NCBI RefSeq assembly: GCF_013186535.1
Contig: NZ_JABMCZ010000003.1
Span: 1,054,001 to 1,118,000 of the forward strand
DNA: 64,000 bases
Source of the DNA: Nocardia terpenica
GTDB lineage: Bacteria > Actinomycetota > Actinomycetes > Mycobacteriales > Mycobacteriaceae
Reading direction: 5' to 3'
This document shows positions 43,853-51,678 of this stretch, piece by piece. The notes under the pieces were generated by a model that saw only the letters and a list, made by a program, of their open reading frames with translations, was not told where the DNA came from and ran no database searches. The position numbers and the translations under genes are program-made. Each line of letters opens with the position of its first letter. Positions within the stretch are counted from its first letter, which is position 1.

Positions 43853-44137
43853 TGGTGTAGCCGTCCTTACCTCGGGTACCTCATCGGGGGCGATGCGGCC
43901 GCATCGCTGCGCGTCACTCTAAGTACAAGGCTGCGGTGTTGTACAGCCGAGATGTGATCTCCGATTCACTTGTTATCGCGGCGTCATGAGACTTCGCGAA
44001 ATGTCCTGAGAACATAACCCCAAGTCGGTGTTACTGATGTGAACAGTGATGCAAATGTTACAAGCGGGACACGCGGCGTGTCGTTCCGCTCGGCACAACG
44101 ATTAGTCTTGTCCCGGCCCGCCACCCGACCCGAAAGC

Positions 44138-45400
44138 ATGCGCGCAGTGAACCGAAACCTCCGTGTGGCCCTCGCGTTGCTGGCCGTGTCGGTGCTGATC
44201 CGGCTGCTGTGGATGCTATTGGCCCCCAACGGAATGAACCTCGTCGACCTGCATGTCTATGTCGGCGGCGGGGCGAATCTGGGCAGCGGGCATCTCTACG
44301 ACTTCACCTATTCGGAGAAGACACCGGACTTTCCATTGCCGTTCACCTATCCGCCGTTCGCGGCGGTGGTGTTCTATCCGCTGCATTTGCTGCCGTTCAC
44401 CGTGGTCGCGCTCGGCTGGCTGCTGCTCATCGTGGCCGCGCTGTATGTGGTGGTGCGGCTGAGCCTGACGCTGATCCTGGGTCCGGCCCGCCCCGGCGGC
44501 GATCGGCGCGCCGCCGAGTTCGCGTGGACCGCGGTGGGGCTGTGGATGGAACCGGTGCGTACCACGATCGATTACGGGCAGGTCAATGTCTTCCTGATGC
44601 TGGCCGGGATGCTGGCGGCGTATTCCGCGCGCTGGTGGCTGTCGGGCCTGCTGGTCGGCGCGGCGGCCGGGGTCAAGCTCACGCCCGCCTTCACCGGGCT
44701 GTACTTCCTGACGCAGCGGCGCTGGGCGAGCGCGGTGTGGTCGGCGGTGGTGTTCGCGGCGACGATCGGGGTGAGCTTCGCGCTCTCGCCGGGGGAGACG
44801 CGGACCTACTTCGGGCCGCTGCTGGGCGACGCCAACCGGATCGGCCCGGTCGGGTCGGTGTGGAATCAGTCGCTGCGCGGGGCGCTGACCCGGCTGCTCG
44901 GGCACGACGCCGGTGCGCCCTGGTCGGTGGCCGGGCATCGGATTCCGTTCGGGCCGTGGTGGATCGGCGCGGTGCTGGTGCTCGCGGTGCTGGCGGTGCT
45001 GGCCTGGCGCGCCCTGGATTCGGGCGATCGGCTGGGCGCGCTGCTGGTGGTGCAGCTGTTCGGGCTGATGGTGTCGCCGATCTCGTGGTCGCATCACTGG
45101 GTGTGGCTGCTGCCGCTGGTGCTGTGGCTGGTGTACGGGCCGCTGCGGGCGGCGGCCGGGGCGCGGGCGCTGGCCGGGTACTGGCTGGCGACCACGCTGA
45201 TCGGCGTGCCGTGGGTGCTGTCGTTCCTGCAGCCGACGATCTGGACCATCTCCCGGCCGGGACTGCTGTCCTGGCTGGGAGCGGTCGACGCGATCGGGGT
45301 GCTGCTCTTCTACGGGTGGGTCATCCGGTCGGCGCGCGCGGTCAGCTCTGCTGGGCGAGCCGATCGATCTCGTGCGCCAGCTGCACATCCAGCCGGGTGA
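44138..45400 (+). CDS. pimE: polyprenol-phosphate-mannose-dependent alpha-(1-2) mannosyltransferase
   Basis: This GT87/GT-C membrane glycosyltransferase adds the fifth mannose in phosphatidylinositol mannoside (PIM) synthesis, using polyprenol-phosphate-mannose on the periplasmic side. The 420-residue product has about ten membrane helices. The Asp in NLVDLHVYVGG (residue 37) is at the family's essential position. Further features are PFTYPPFAAVVFYP, DYGQVNVFLM and SPISWSHHWVW. The ATG at 44138 precedes the first helix. The C-terminus overlaps the convergent phhB gene by 59 bp. The neighbourhood matches Rv1159. Confidence 0.9.
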   Translation: MRAVNRNLRVALALLAVSVLIRLLWMLLAPNGMNLVDLHVYVGGGANLGSGHLYDFTYSEKTPDFPLPFTYPPFAAVVFYPLHLLPFTVVALGWLLLIVAALYVVVRLSLTLILGPARPGGDRRAAEFAWTAVGLWMEPVRTTIDYGQVNVFLMLAGMLAAYSARWWLSGLLVGAAAGVKLTPAFTGLYFLTQRRWASAVWSAVVFAATIGVSFALSPGETRTYFGPLLGDANRIGPVGSVWNQSLRGALTRLLGHDAGAPWSVAGHRIPFGPWWIGAVLVLAVLAVLAWRALDSGDRLGALLVVQLFGLMVSPISWSHHWVWLLPLVLWLVYGPLRAAAGARALAGYWLATTLIGVPWVLSFLQPTIWTISRPGLLSWLGAVDAIGVLLFYGWVIRSARAVSSAGRADRSRAPAAHPAG

Positions 45401-45635
45401 GCCCGTCGGCGGAGTGCGTGGACAGAGTGAAAGTCACTCGGCGCCAGCGGATGTCGATGTCGGGGTGGTGGTTGGCCTCTTCGGCGGCGGTGGCCACCCG
45501 GCGGACCAGCTCGATGCCGCCGAGGAAGGTCGGGGCCTCGACGGTGCGGGCGATGGAGTTGCCGGTGTGGGTCCACTCGGGCAGATCCTTCAGGGCCGCG
45601 GTCAATTCGTCTTCGGTGAGCAAGGGTGTACTCAT
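45342..45635 (-). CDS. phhB: 4a-hydroxytetrahydrobiopterin dehydratase
   Basis: This pterin-4a-carbinolamine dehydratase (PCD/DCoH family) recycles oxidised tetrahydrobiopterin or acts on related pterins. The 97-residue product has the active-site signature ANHHPDIDIRWRRVTFTLST. In mycobacteria, the homologue Rv1159A lies at the same place after pimE. It starts at ATG 45635; the pimE 3' end overlaps its 3' end. Confidence 0.93.
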   Translation of the reverse strand: MSTPLLTEDELTAALKDLPEWTHTGNSIARTVEAPTFLGGIELVRRVATAAEEANHHPDIDIRWRRVTFTLSTHSADGLTRLDVQLAHEIDRLAQQS

Positions 45636-45675
45636 GCCCTCGTTGTACCCCGCCGGCGGGGGAGCACGCAGGAAT

Positions 45676-45852
45676 CTAGGCCGCGCGCGCCTGCTTCAGC
45701 GCCTTCTTCAGGTCCTTGCCGCAGATGCCCGCGGCCTCGCACTTCTTCATGCGCATGATGACCACCGGGCATTTCACGCAGCGCGTCTTCTTGCGACAGC
45801 ACTTCTTCTTCGGCTTCAGGCTCGACACCCTTTTAGCCTTGACCTTGCCCAT
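45676..45852 (-). CDS. small Lys/Cys-rich protein, conserved in actinobacteria
   Basis: This 58-residue, very basic protein begins MGKVKAKRVSSLKPKKKC and has the cysteine-rich core KKCCRKKTRCVKCPVV, then a helical LKKALKQARAA end. Six cysteines, five of them in two clusters, suggest zinc or iron binding. I have seen similar short proteins in related actinobacteria, but I do not know their function. The ATG at 45852 lies two bases from an IdeR-like box (45854-45872). Divergent from typA. Confidence 0.72.
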   Translation of the reverse strand: MGKVKAKRVSSLKPKKKCCRKKTRCVKCPVVIMRMKKCEAAGICGKDLKKALKQARAA

Positions 45853-45853
45853 G

Positions 45854-45872
45854 GTAGGTAAGCATAGCCTAA
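45854..45872 (-). promoter_or_regulatory. IdeR/DtxR-like iron box
   Basis: On the minus strand the 19-mer TTAGGCTATGCTTACCTAC matches the iron-box consensus TTAGGTTAGGCTAACCTAA at 15 of 19 positions. It lies immediately upstream of the ATG of the Lys/Cys-rich gene, where a bound repressor would block transcription. Confidence 0.6.
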
Positions 45873-46016
45873 CCGGAGTGCCGTAATCGGTGCCGTCCGG
45901 TATTTCGGTACTGTATAGCTGGCCGCATGCCCGGTGAGTTCGCTTTCCCACCTGTCCTGCAGGAACCCTCACCGCCGAGGGCCGGCCCCCATTACTTTCA
46001 TCCAGGAGGATCAATC

Positions 46017-47918
46017 GTGTCGTCGGTCGAGTTTCGGAACGTGGCGATCGTCGCCCACGTAGACCACGGCAAGACGACCTTGGTCGATGCCATGCTCAGG
46101 CAATCGGGCGCGTTCTCCGAGCGTGCCGACGTGGTCGATCGCGTGATGGACTCGGGCGATCTCGAGCGCGAGAAGGGCATCACGATTCTCGCCAAGAACA
46201 CCGCGGTGCACCGGCACAACGCCGACGGCAGCGTGACTGTGATCAATGTCATCGACACCCCGGGCCACGCCGATTTCGGCGGCGAGGTCGAGCGCGGCCT
46301 GTCCATGGTCGACGGTGTCGTGCTGCTGGTCGACGCCTCCGAGGGCCCGCTGCCGCAGACCCGGTTCGTGCTGCGCAAGGCGTTGGCCGCGTCGTTGCCG
46401 GTGATCCTGGTCGTCAACAAGACCGACCGGCCCGACGCCCGCATCGCCGAGGTCGTCGAGGAGAGCCACGACCTGCTGCTGGATCTGGCCTCCGACCTCG
46501 ACGACGAGGCCTCCGAGGCCGCCGAGCTGGCGCTGGATCTGCCCGTGCTGTACGCCTCCGGCCGCGAGGGCAAGGCGTCCACCCGGCGTCCCGAGAACGG
46601 CAACGCGCCCGACGCCGAGAACCTGGACGAGCTGTTCGAGGTGCTGCTGCGGCACGTGCCCGCCCCGAAGGGCGACGCCTCGGCCCCGCTGCAGGCGCAC
46701 GTCACCAACCTCGACGCCTCGCCGTTCCTGGGTCGGCTCGCGCTGGTCCGCATTCACAACGGCACCCTGCGCAAGGGCCAGAACGTGGCCTGGATGAGCG
46801 CCGAGGGCACCAAGAACGTCAAGATCACCGAGCTGCTCAAGACCGTTGGCGTGCAGCGTAATCCGGCCGAGGAGGCGGTGGCCGGTGACATCGTGGCCGT
46901 GGCCGGTATCCCGGACATCATGATCGGCGACACGCTCGCCGATTCGGAGAACCCGGTCGCGCTGCCGCGCATCACCGTCGACCAGCCCGCCATCTCGGTC
47001 ACCGTCGGCATCAACGCCTCGCCGATGGCGGGCCGCAACGGCGGCACCAAGCTGACCGCCCGCATGGTGAAGGCGCGGCTGGATCAGGAGCTGATCGGCA
47101 ACGTGTCGATCCGCGTGCTGCCCACCGAGCGCCCCGACACCTGGGAGGTGCAGGGCCGCGGCGAGCTGGCGCTGGCCATCCTGGTCGAGACCATGCGCCG
47201 CGAGGGCTTCGAGCTGACCGTCGGCAAGCCGCAGGTGGTCACCCACACCGTGGACGGCAAGGTGCACGAGCCGTTCGAGGAGCTGACCGTGGACGTGCCC
47301 GAGGAGCACCTCGGCGCGGTCACCCAGCTGCTGGCCGCCCGCAAGGGCAAGATGGTGCAGATGACCAACCACGGATCCGGTTGGGTCCGCATGGAATTCA
47401 TCGTGCCCTCGCGCGGCCTGATCGGTTTCCGCACCGACTTCCTCACCGAGACCCGCGGCACCGGCATCGCCAACGCCGTCTCGCACGGGTACGCGCCGTG
47501 GGCCGGTGAGATTCGCGCCCGGCACACCGGCTCGCTGGTGTCCGACCGCGCGGGCAGCGTCACCGCCTACGCCATGCTGCAGCTGGCCGACCGCGGCACG
47601 TTCTTCGTCGAGCCGGGCGCCGACACCTACGAGGGCATGGTGGTGGGCATCAACCCGCGCGCCGAGGATCTCGACATCAACGTCACCCGCGAGAAGAAGC
47701 TGACCAATATGCGCAGCGCCACCGGCGACGTGCTGGAGACGCTGGCCCGCCCGAAGGTGCTGGATCTCGAGGGCGCGCTGGAGTTCTGCTCCGCCGACGA
47801 GTGCGTCGAGGTCGGCCCCGAGGTGATCCGGGTCCGCAAGGTCATCCTCAGCGCCAACGAGCGCGCACGGGAGCTGTCGCGGCGCAAGGCGCGCGATCGG
47901 GCGGCCCAGGGCGTGTAG
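46017..47918 (+). CDS. typA: translational GTPase TypA/BipA
   Basis: This ribosome-associated GTPase of the EF-G/LepA group is involved in ribosome assembly and stress adaptation. The 633-residue product shows G1 AHVDHGKTTLVDAML, G2 LEREKGITILAKNTA, G3 DTPGHADFGGEV and G4 VVNKTDRPDAR. The BipA-type C-terminus contains SRGLIGFRTDFLTETRGTG. The GTG at 46017 has AGGAGGA six bases upstream. The homologue Rv1165 is in the same relative position, with lpqW next. Confidence 0.97.
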   Translation: MSSVEFRNVAIVAHVDHGKTTLVDAMLRQSGAFSERADVVDRVMDSGDLEREKGITILAKNTAVHRHNADGSVTVINVIDTPGHADFGGEVERGLSMVDGVVLLVDASEGPLPQTRFVLRKALAASLPVILVVNKTDRPDARIAEVVEESHDLLLDLASDLDDEASEAAELALDLPVLYASGREGKASTRRPENGNAPDAENLDELFEVLLRHVPAPKGDASAPLQAHVTNLDASPFLGRLALVRIHNGTLRKGQNVAWMSAEGTKNVKITELLKTVGVQRNPAEEAVAGDIVAVAGIPDIMIGDTLADSENPVALPRITVDQPAISVTVGINASPMAGRNGGTKLTARMVKARLDQELIGNVSIRVLPTERPDTWEVQGRGELALAILVETMRREGFELTVGKPQVVTHTVDGKVHEPFEELTVDVPEEHLGAVTQLLAARKGKMVQMTNHGSGWVRMEFIVPSRGLIGFRTDFLTETRGTGIANAVSHGYAPWAGEIRARHTGSLVSDRAGSVTAYAMLQLADRGTFFVEPGADTYEGMVVGINPRAEDLDINVTREKKLTNMRSATGDVLETLARPKVLDLEGALEFCSADECVEVGPEVIRVRKVILSANERARELSRRKARDRAAQGV

Positions 47919-47989
47919 GCTCGCCGACCGATCGGCTCACGTTCTTTTCACGTGAGCGCACAGGTAACTCGTCGGGCGGAGAGGCGGAT

Positions 47990-49780
47990 GTGCTGATGCC
48001 GGGGGCAACTGCGCGTGCGGCATGGTGCGCGCTGGTCATGGTGCTGGCTACCTCGGTGACGGTGCTCGCCGGGTGCACCGCGAATCCGCCGCCGCCGATC
48101 GAGAGCACCGACAGTCCCAAGACCACACCGGCCAAGCCGACCAACACCACGGTCGTGGTCGCGGTCGACGACATCGGGATCGGGTTCAATCCGCACCTGC
48201 GGTCCAATCAGTCGCCCGCCACGGCGGCGGTCAGCTCGATGGTGTTCCCGAGCCCGTTCCGGCCGGTGCCCTCGCCGACGGTGCCGGGCGCCACCGACTG
48301 GGTGCCCGACACCGCGCTCATGGTGTCGGCGGATGTGACCGCGCAGGAACCGTTCACGATCACCTACAAGATCAAGAATCAGGCGTCCTGGTCCGACGGT
48401 GCGCCGATCGCCGCCGAGGACTTCCGCTACCTGTGGCAGCAGATGATCACCCAGCCCGGCGTGGTCGACCCGGCCGGGTATCGGCTGATCACCGACGTGA
48501 GCTCGTCCGAGGGCGGCAAAACCGTGACGGTCACCATGGGCGCGCCGTATCCGGCGTGGCGGACGCTGTTCACCGACCTGCTGCCCTCGCATCTGCTGAA
48601 GGATTCGCCCGGCGGCTTCCAGCGCGCGCTGGCGGTCGAGCGCGGGCTGATCGACCAGAATCCGATCTCGGGCGGCCAGTTCCGGGTCAAGCAGGCCGAC
48701 GCCGGGCGGGAGGAGATCCTGCTCGAGCGCAACGACCGCTACTGGGGCACCCCGGCGGTGCCGGATCAGATCCTGTTGCGGCGCGGCGGAACTCCGGCCG
48801 AGCTGGCCGGGTCGCTGCGCTCCGGCGACGCGCAGATGGCGCTGGTGCACGGCGGCGCGGCGACCCAGGCCCAGCTGGCCGCCATTCCGGCGGTGCGGAC
48901 CGCGATCATGCCGCAGGCCCGGGAGATGCGGCTGACGCTCAACGGGCGCAGCGGCGACCTCGCCGATCCGCGGGTGCGGCACGCCGTGCTGGATCTGCTG
49001 GACCCGGCGCTGCTCGCGACGGTCGGCGCGCAGACCGGCGCCTGGGTGGAACCGGCTCGCGCCCAGGTGCTTTCGCCCTCGGATCCCGGATACGGGCCGA
49101 CCGCGCCGCCGCGCCCGTCGCCCGACGAGGAGTTCGCGATCCTGGCCGAGGCCGGATTCGGACGCGCCCCCGAGCCGCCGCCCGGCAACTCGCCGACCTC
49201 GCCCGCGCCGCAGCCGCGGCCGGTCGCCAGGAACGGCAGGACGCTGACGATCCACATCGGCGCGGTGGACAAGGATCCGACCACGCTCGCGGTCGCCAAT
49301 ACCGCGGCCGATCAGCTGCGCAGCGCCGGGATCGACGCCAGCGTGCGCAATGTGCCCGCCGACGAGCTGTACGGCAAGGACCTGCTGGACGGCACCATCG
49401 ACGCGATCGTCGGCTGGGAGCGGGCCGGTGAGGATCCGGCCACCGTGCTCGCCTCCCGCTACGGCTGCCCGCCGGCGCCGCCGCCCGGACAGGACACGAA
49501 TTCCACCCTGCTCGACGATATTCGCAAGGCGCCCAGCAACATTGCCGGTGTCTGCGATCCCGCGCTGCAGCCGGAGCTGGACGGGGCGCTGAGCGGCGGC
49601 GACCTGCCCAGGGCCATCGGCGACGCCGAGCCCAGGCTGTGGGACCTGGCGACGGTGCTGCCGATCATGCAGGACACCGGGGTGGCCGCGGTGAGCCCCC
49701 GCATGGACGGGGTCTCGCTGAGCGGCGCGCTGCAGGTGGGCATCTTCGGCGGGGCGGCGAACTGGCGGCGGCTGTCGTGA
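47990..49780 (+). CDS. lpqW: LpqW-type lipoprotein (extracellular solute-binding family 5)
   Basis: LpqW in mycobacteria controls the flow of PIM precursors into lipoarabinomannan and acts together with PimE. The 596-residue protein has a lipoprotein signal with TSVTVLAGC and the overall fold of family-5 peptide-binding proteins (TYKIKNQASWSDGAPIAAED; RYWGTPAVPDQILLR). The GTG at 47990 follows GGAGAGG at five bases; ATG 47996 is nearly as good. Extended Pro-rich linkers lie at residues 360-400. It is close to pimE, typA and mshB, as in M. tuberculosis (Rv1166). Confidence 0.93.
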   Translation: MLMPGATARAAWCALVMVLATSVTVLAGCTANPPPPIESTDSPKTTPAKPTNTTVVVAVDDIGIGFNPHLRSNQSPATAAVSSMVFPSPFRPVPSPTVPGATDWVPDTALMVSADVTAQEPFTITYKIKNQASWSDGAPIAAEDFRYLWQQMITQPGVVDPAGYRLITDVSSSEGGKTVTVTMGAPYPAWRTLFTDLLPSHLLKDSPGGFQRALAVERGLIDQNPISGGQFRVKQADAGREEILLERNDRYWGTPAVPDQILLRRGGTPAELAGSLRSGDAQMALVHGGAATQAQLAAIPAVRTAIMPQAREMRLTLNGRSGDLADPRVRHAVLDLLDPALLATVGAQTGAWVEPARAQVLSPSDPGYGPTAPPRPSPDEEFAILAEAGFGRAPEPPPGNSPTSPAPQPRPVARNGRTLTIHIGAVDKDPTTLAVANTAADQLRSAGIDASVRNVPADELYGKDLLDGTIDAIVGWERAGEDPATVLASRYGCPPAPPPGQDTNSTLLDDIRKAPSNIAGVCDPALQPELDGALSGGDLPRAIGDAEPRLWDLATVLPIMQDTGVAAVSPRMDGVSLSGALQVGIFGGAANWRRLS

Positions 49781-49856
49781 GCGAGCGCAGCGAGCGAACA
49801 ATGGGCACAGCCGAGCCCTCGCTCGTACCGACGCCGAGCGCCAGCGAGGCGTCGGT
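49776..49856. repeat. short GAGCGAGCG-type dispersed repeat after lpqW
   Basis: The sequence TGAGCGAGCGCAGCGAGCGA begins at the lpqW stop codon, followed by AACAATGGGCAC, and is partly echoed at 49840-49870 where mshB starts (GTATGAGCGAGCGCGG). Similar gagcgaacgnagtgagcg sequences are found just after stop codons in several actinobacterial genomes. It is a likely dispersed intergenic repeat and gives mshB its first codons. Confidence 0.5.
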
Positions 49857-50771
49857 ATGAGCGAGCGCGGCGGCCTGCTGCTGGTGCACGCGCACCCCGA
49901 CGACGAATCCATCACCACCGGCGGCACCATCGCCCACTATCGTCGCCGCCGCGTCCCGGTGACCGTGGTGACCTGCACCCTCGGCGAGGAGGGCGAGGTC
50001 ATCGGCGAGCAGTGGGCGCAGCTGGTGCGCGACGGGGCCGATCAGCTGGGCGGCTACCGGATCGGCGAGCTGACCCGGGCGCTGACCGAATTGAACGCGG
50101 GCCCACCGCATTTCCTCGGCGGCGCCGGGCGCTGGCGCGACTCCGGCATGTCGGGCACCACCGCCGATCCCCGGCCGATGGAACCGACGCATCCGCGCGC
50201 GTTCGTGAACTCCGGCGACGCCGCGGTGGCGGCGCTGGAGCAGGTGTTGCTCGAGGTGCGCCCGCAGGTGGTGGTCTGCTACGACCCGCGCGGCGGCTAC
50301 GGCCACCCCGATCACGTGCACGCGCACCGCATCACGATGGCCGCCGTCGCCGCCGCGGCCGAAAGCGGTTGGGACACACCGAAGGTGTACTGGACCGTCA
50401 CCGACGCCTCGGTGCTGCGCTCGCACACCGAGGCCCTGGCCCGCCGCACCGTCGACCGCCTCCCGGGCGCGCTGCCGCCGGGCTGGCGACTGCCCGCCGC
50501 CGACGAGCTGCCCTGTGTGCCAAGCGAATCGGTGACCACCGCGATCGATGTCTCCGACGCGCTGGCCGCCAAGCGCTCCGCGCTGCGCGCTCATGCCACC
50601 CAGCTGACCGTCGCCCCCTCCGGCCGGGAGTTCGCGCTGTCGAACAATGTTGCGCAGCCGGTACTTCCGGAGGAACACTACGTCCTGGTTCGTGGCACCC
50701 GGGGCCCGGTCGGCCCGGACGGCCGCGAGCACGACCTGTTCGCCGGGCTCCCCGACCGGGTTCCGGCGTAG
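49857..50771 (+). CDS. mshB: GlcNAc-Ins deacetylase MshB
   Basis: This zinc deacetylase of mycothiol biosynthesis removes the acetyl group from 1-D-myo-inosityl-2-acetamido-2-deoxy-glucopyranoside. The product has 304 residues. The metal site is H13 and D16 in HAHPDDE plus a His in GHPDHVHAH (about 149-157), and D15 is the general base. Length and motifs are typical of the LmbE/PIG-L family and match Rv1170. It starts with MSER, codons taken partly from the repeat. It lies 76 bp after lpqW. Confidence 0.96.
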   Translation: MSERGGLLLVHAHPDDESITTGGTIAHYRRRRVPVTVVTCTLGEEGEVIGEQWAQLVRDGADQLGGYRIGELTRALTELNAGPPHFLGGAGRWRDSGMSGTTADPRPMEPTHPRAFVNSGDAAVAALEQVLLEVRPQVVVCYDPRGGYGHPDHVHAHRITMAAVAAAAESGWDTPKVYWTVTDASVLRSHTEALARRTVDRLPGALPPGWRLPAADELPCVPSESVTTAIDVSDALAAKRSALRAHATQLTVAPSGREFALSNNVAQPVLPEEHYVLVRGTRGPVGPDGREHDLFAGLPDRVPA

Positions 50772-50842
50772 CTCGGCGGGTACCGTGGCTACTGCATGCC
50801 ACACCGGGCACCGGCCGTACCCGCCTCTACCAGGGAGTTTCC

Positions 50843-51001
50843 TTGTACAACTGGAGCCTGCAGGACGCCATAGTCGCGTTCGTCCAGAGCCAGCAGCCTT
50901 TTTGGCAGGGGCAGCACGAGCTCTACCTGTCGGTGCTCTACGGCTTCGTCGATATGCAGAGTCAGCTGCTGACGCTGCTCGGCTTCCCGCCGGTGCCGTG
51001 A
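50843..51001 (+). CDS. small hydrophobic protein, 52 residues
   Basis: This short ORF uses a TTG start with AGGGAG five bases upstream and reads YNWSLQDAIVAFVQSQQPFW followed by QGQHELYLSVLYGFVDMQSQ. It ends GFPPVP. Its stop overlaps the GTG of the following membrane-protein gene by three bases, so it looks translated and coupled. I do not recognise a family. It probably sits at the membrane or is a subunit partner of the next protein. Confidence 0.6.
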   Translation: MYNWSLQDAIVAFVQSQQPFWQGQHELYLSVLYGFVDMQSQLLTLLGFPPVP

Positions 51002-51414
51002 CGGCGGCGGTCGATCGGCGGGACGCCGCCGGGGTGACGCGCGGGTTCTCGCCGCTGGGCGGGTTGCTGGCGGGGCTGCTCGTGTTCGACGGGCTGGTGA
51101 CGGTCGTGCTGGAGGCGTTGTTTCTCCCCCTTTACGCGGGATCGACGCCGCTGCCGCTCACCGCGCTCGTGGCCGCGGTGGTGAACGTGCTGCTGGTGCT
51201 GGGGATGGGCACGGTGGTGTCGCGCCCGATGTTCATGGCGCTACCGCTGCTGGCCTGGATGCTCGGCTTCCTGCTCTGCAGCTCGGGCGGCCCCGGCGGA
51301 GACATCGTCCTCGAGGACAGCTGGCCCACACTGGCCCTGCTGGCCTGCGGCCTGATCCCGGCGGGCTTCGTATTGTTCCGCCGCGCCTTCCCCGCCCCGC
51401 AGCGGACTCGGTAG
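50998..51414 (+). CDS. integral membrane protein (Rv1171-like position)
   Basis: This 138-residue protein has four predicted helices (SPLGGLLAGLLVFDGLVTVV; PLTALVAAVVNVLLVLGMG; PMFMALPLLAWMLGFLLC; LALLACGLIPAGFVLF). It starts at GTG 50998, overlapping the previous stop (GTGA). Position after mshB and size match the Rv1171 membrane protein of M. tuberculosis. Function unknown. Confidence 0.78.
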   Translation: MTAAVDRRDAAGVTRGFSPLGGLLAGLLVFDGLVTVVLEALFLPLYAGSTPLPLTALVAAVVNVLLVLGMGTVVSRPMFMALPLLAWMLGFLLCSSGGPGGDIVLEDSWPTLALLACGLIPAGFVLFRRAFPAPQRTR

Positions 51415-51418
51415 GAGG

Positions 51419-51575
51419 TTCCGGCGTAAAGCATGCCGGAACGCGGGGCCGTGTGCCGGAATGACCGGGCGCGTGCGGGAATGACCGGCCGCGTGCCGGA
51501 ATGATCGGGCCGCGTGCGGGAACGGCGGGGCCGTGTGCCGGAAGGACGGGGCCGCGTGCCGGAATCGACCGATTC
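51419..51575. repeat. hairpin plus 20-22 bp tandem array
   Basis: A 23-bp hairpin TTCCGGC-N9-GCCGGAA (51419-51441; loop GTAAAGCAT, similar to CAAAAGCAC of the other copies) is followed by about six imperfect units of 20-22 bp with the head CCGGAATGACC and tail GGGCGCGTG. It fills the gap between the Rv1171-like gene and the sensor kinase gene. Confidence 0.85.
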
Positions 51576-51678
51576 GTAGCAATTGTTCGCGCTATGGGGA
51601 GCCGAATCGCGATCTATTCGTTACTCTTTCGCCCGTACGCAGTGCGCACCGCGCGGCGGTGATCGAGGAGGTGGGCGG

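Noticed and set aside
43980..44060. CRP/GlxR-like site upstream of pimE (TGTGA near a TCAC)
   Set aside because: The half-sites are seven to eight bases apart, not six, and the match is poor; it did not reach the quality of the site at 21352.
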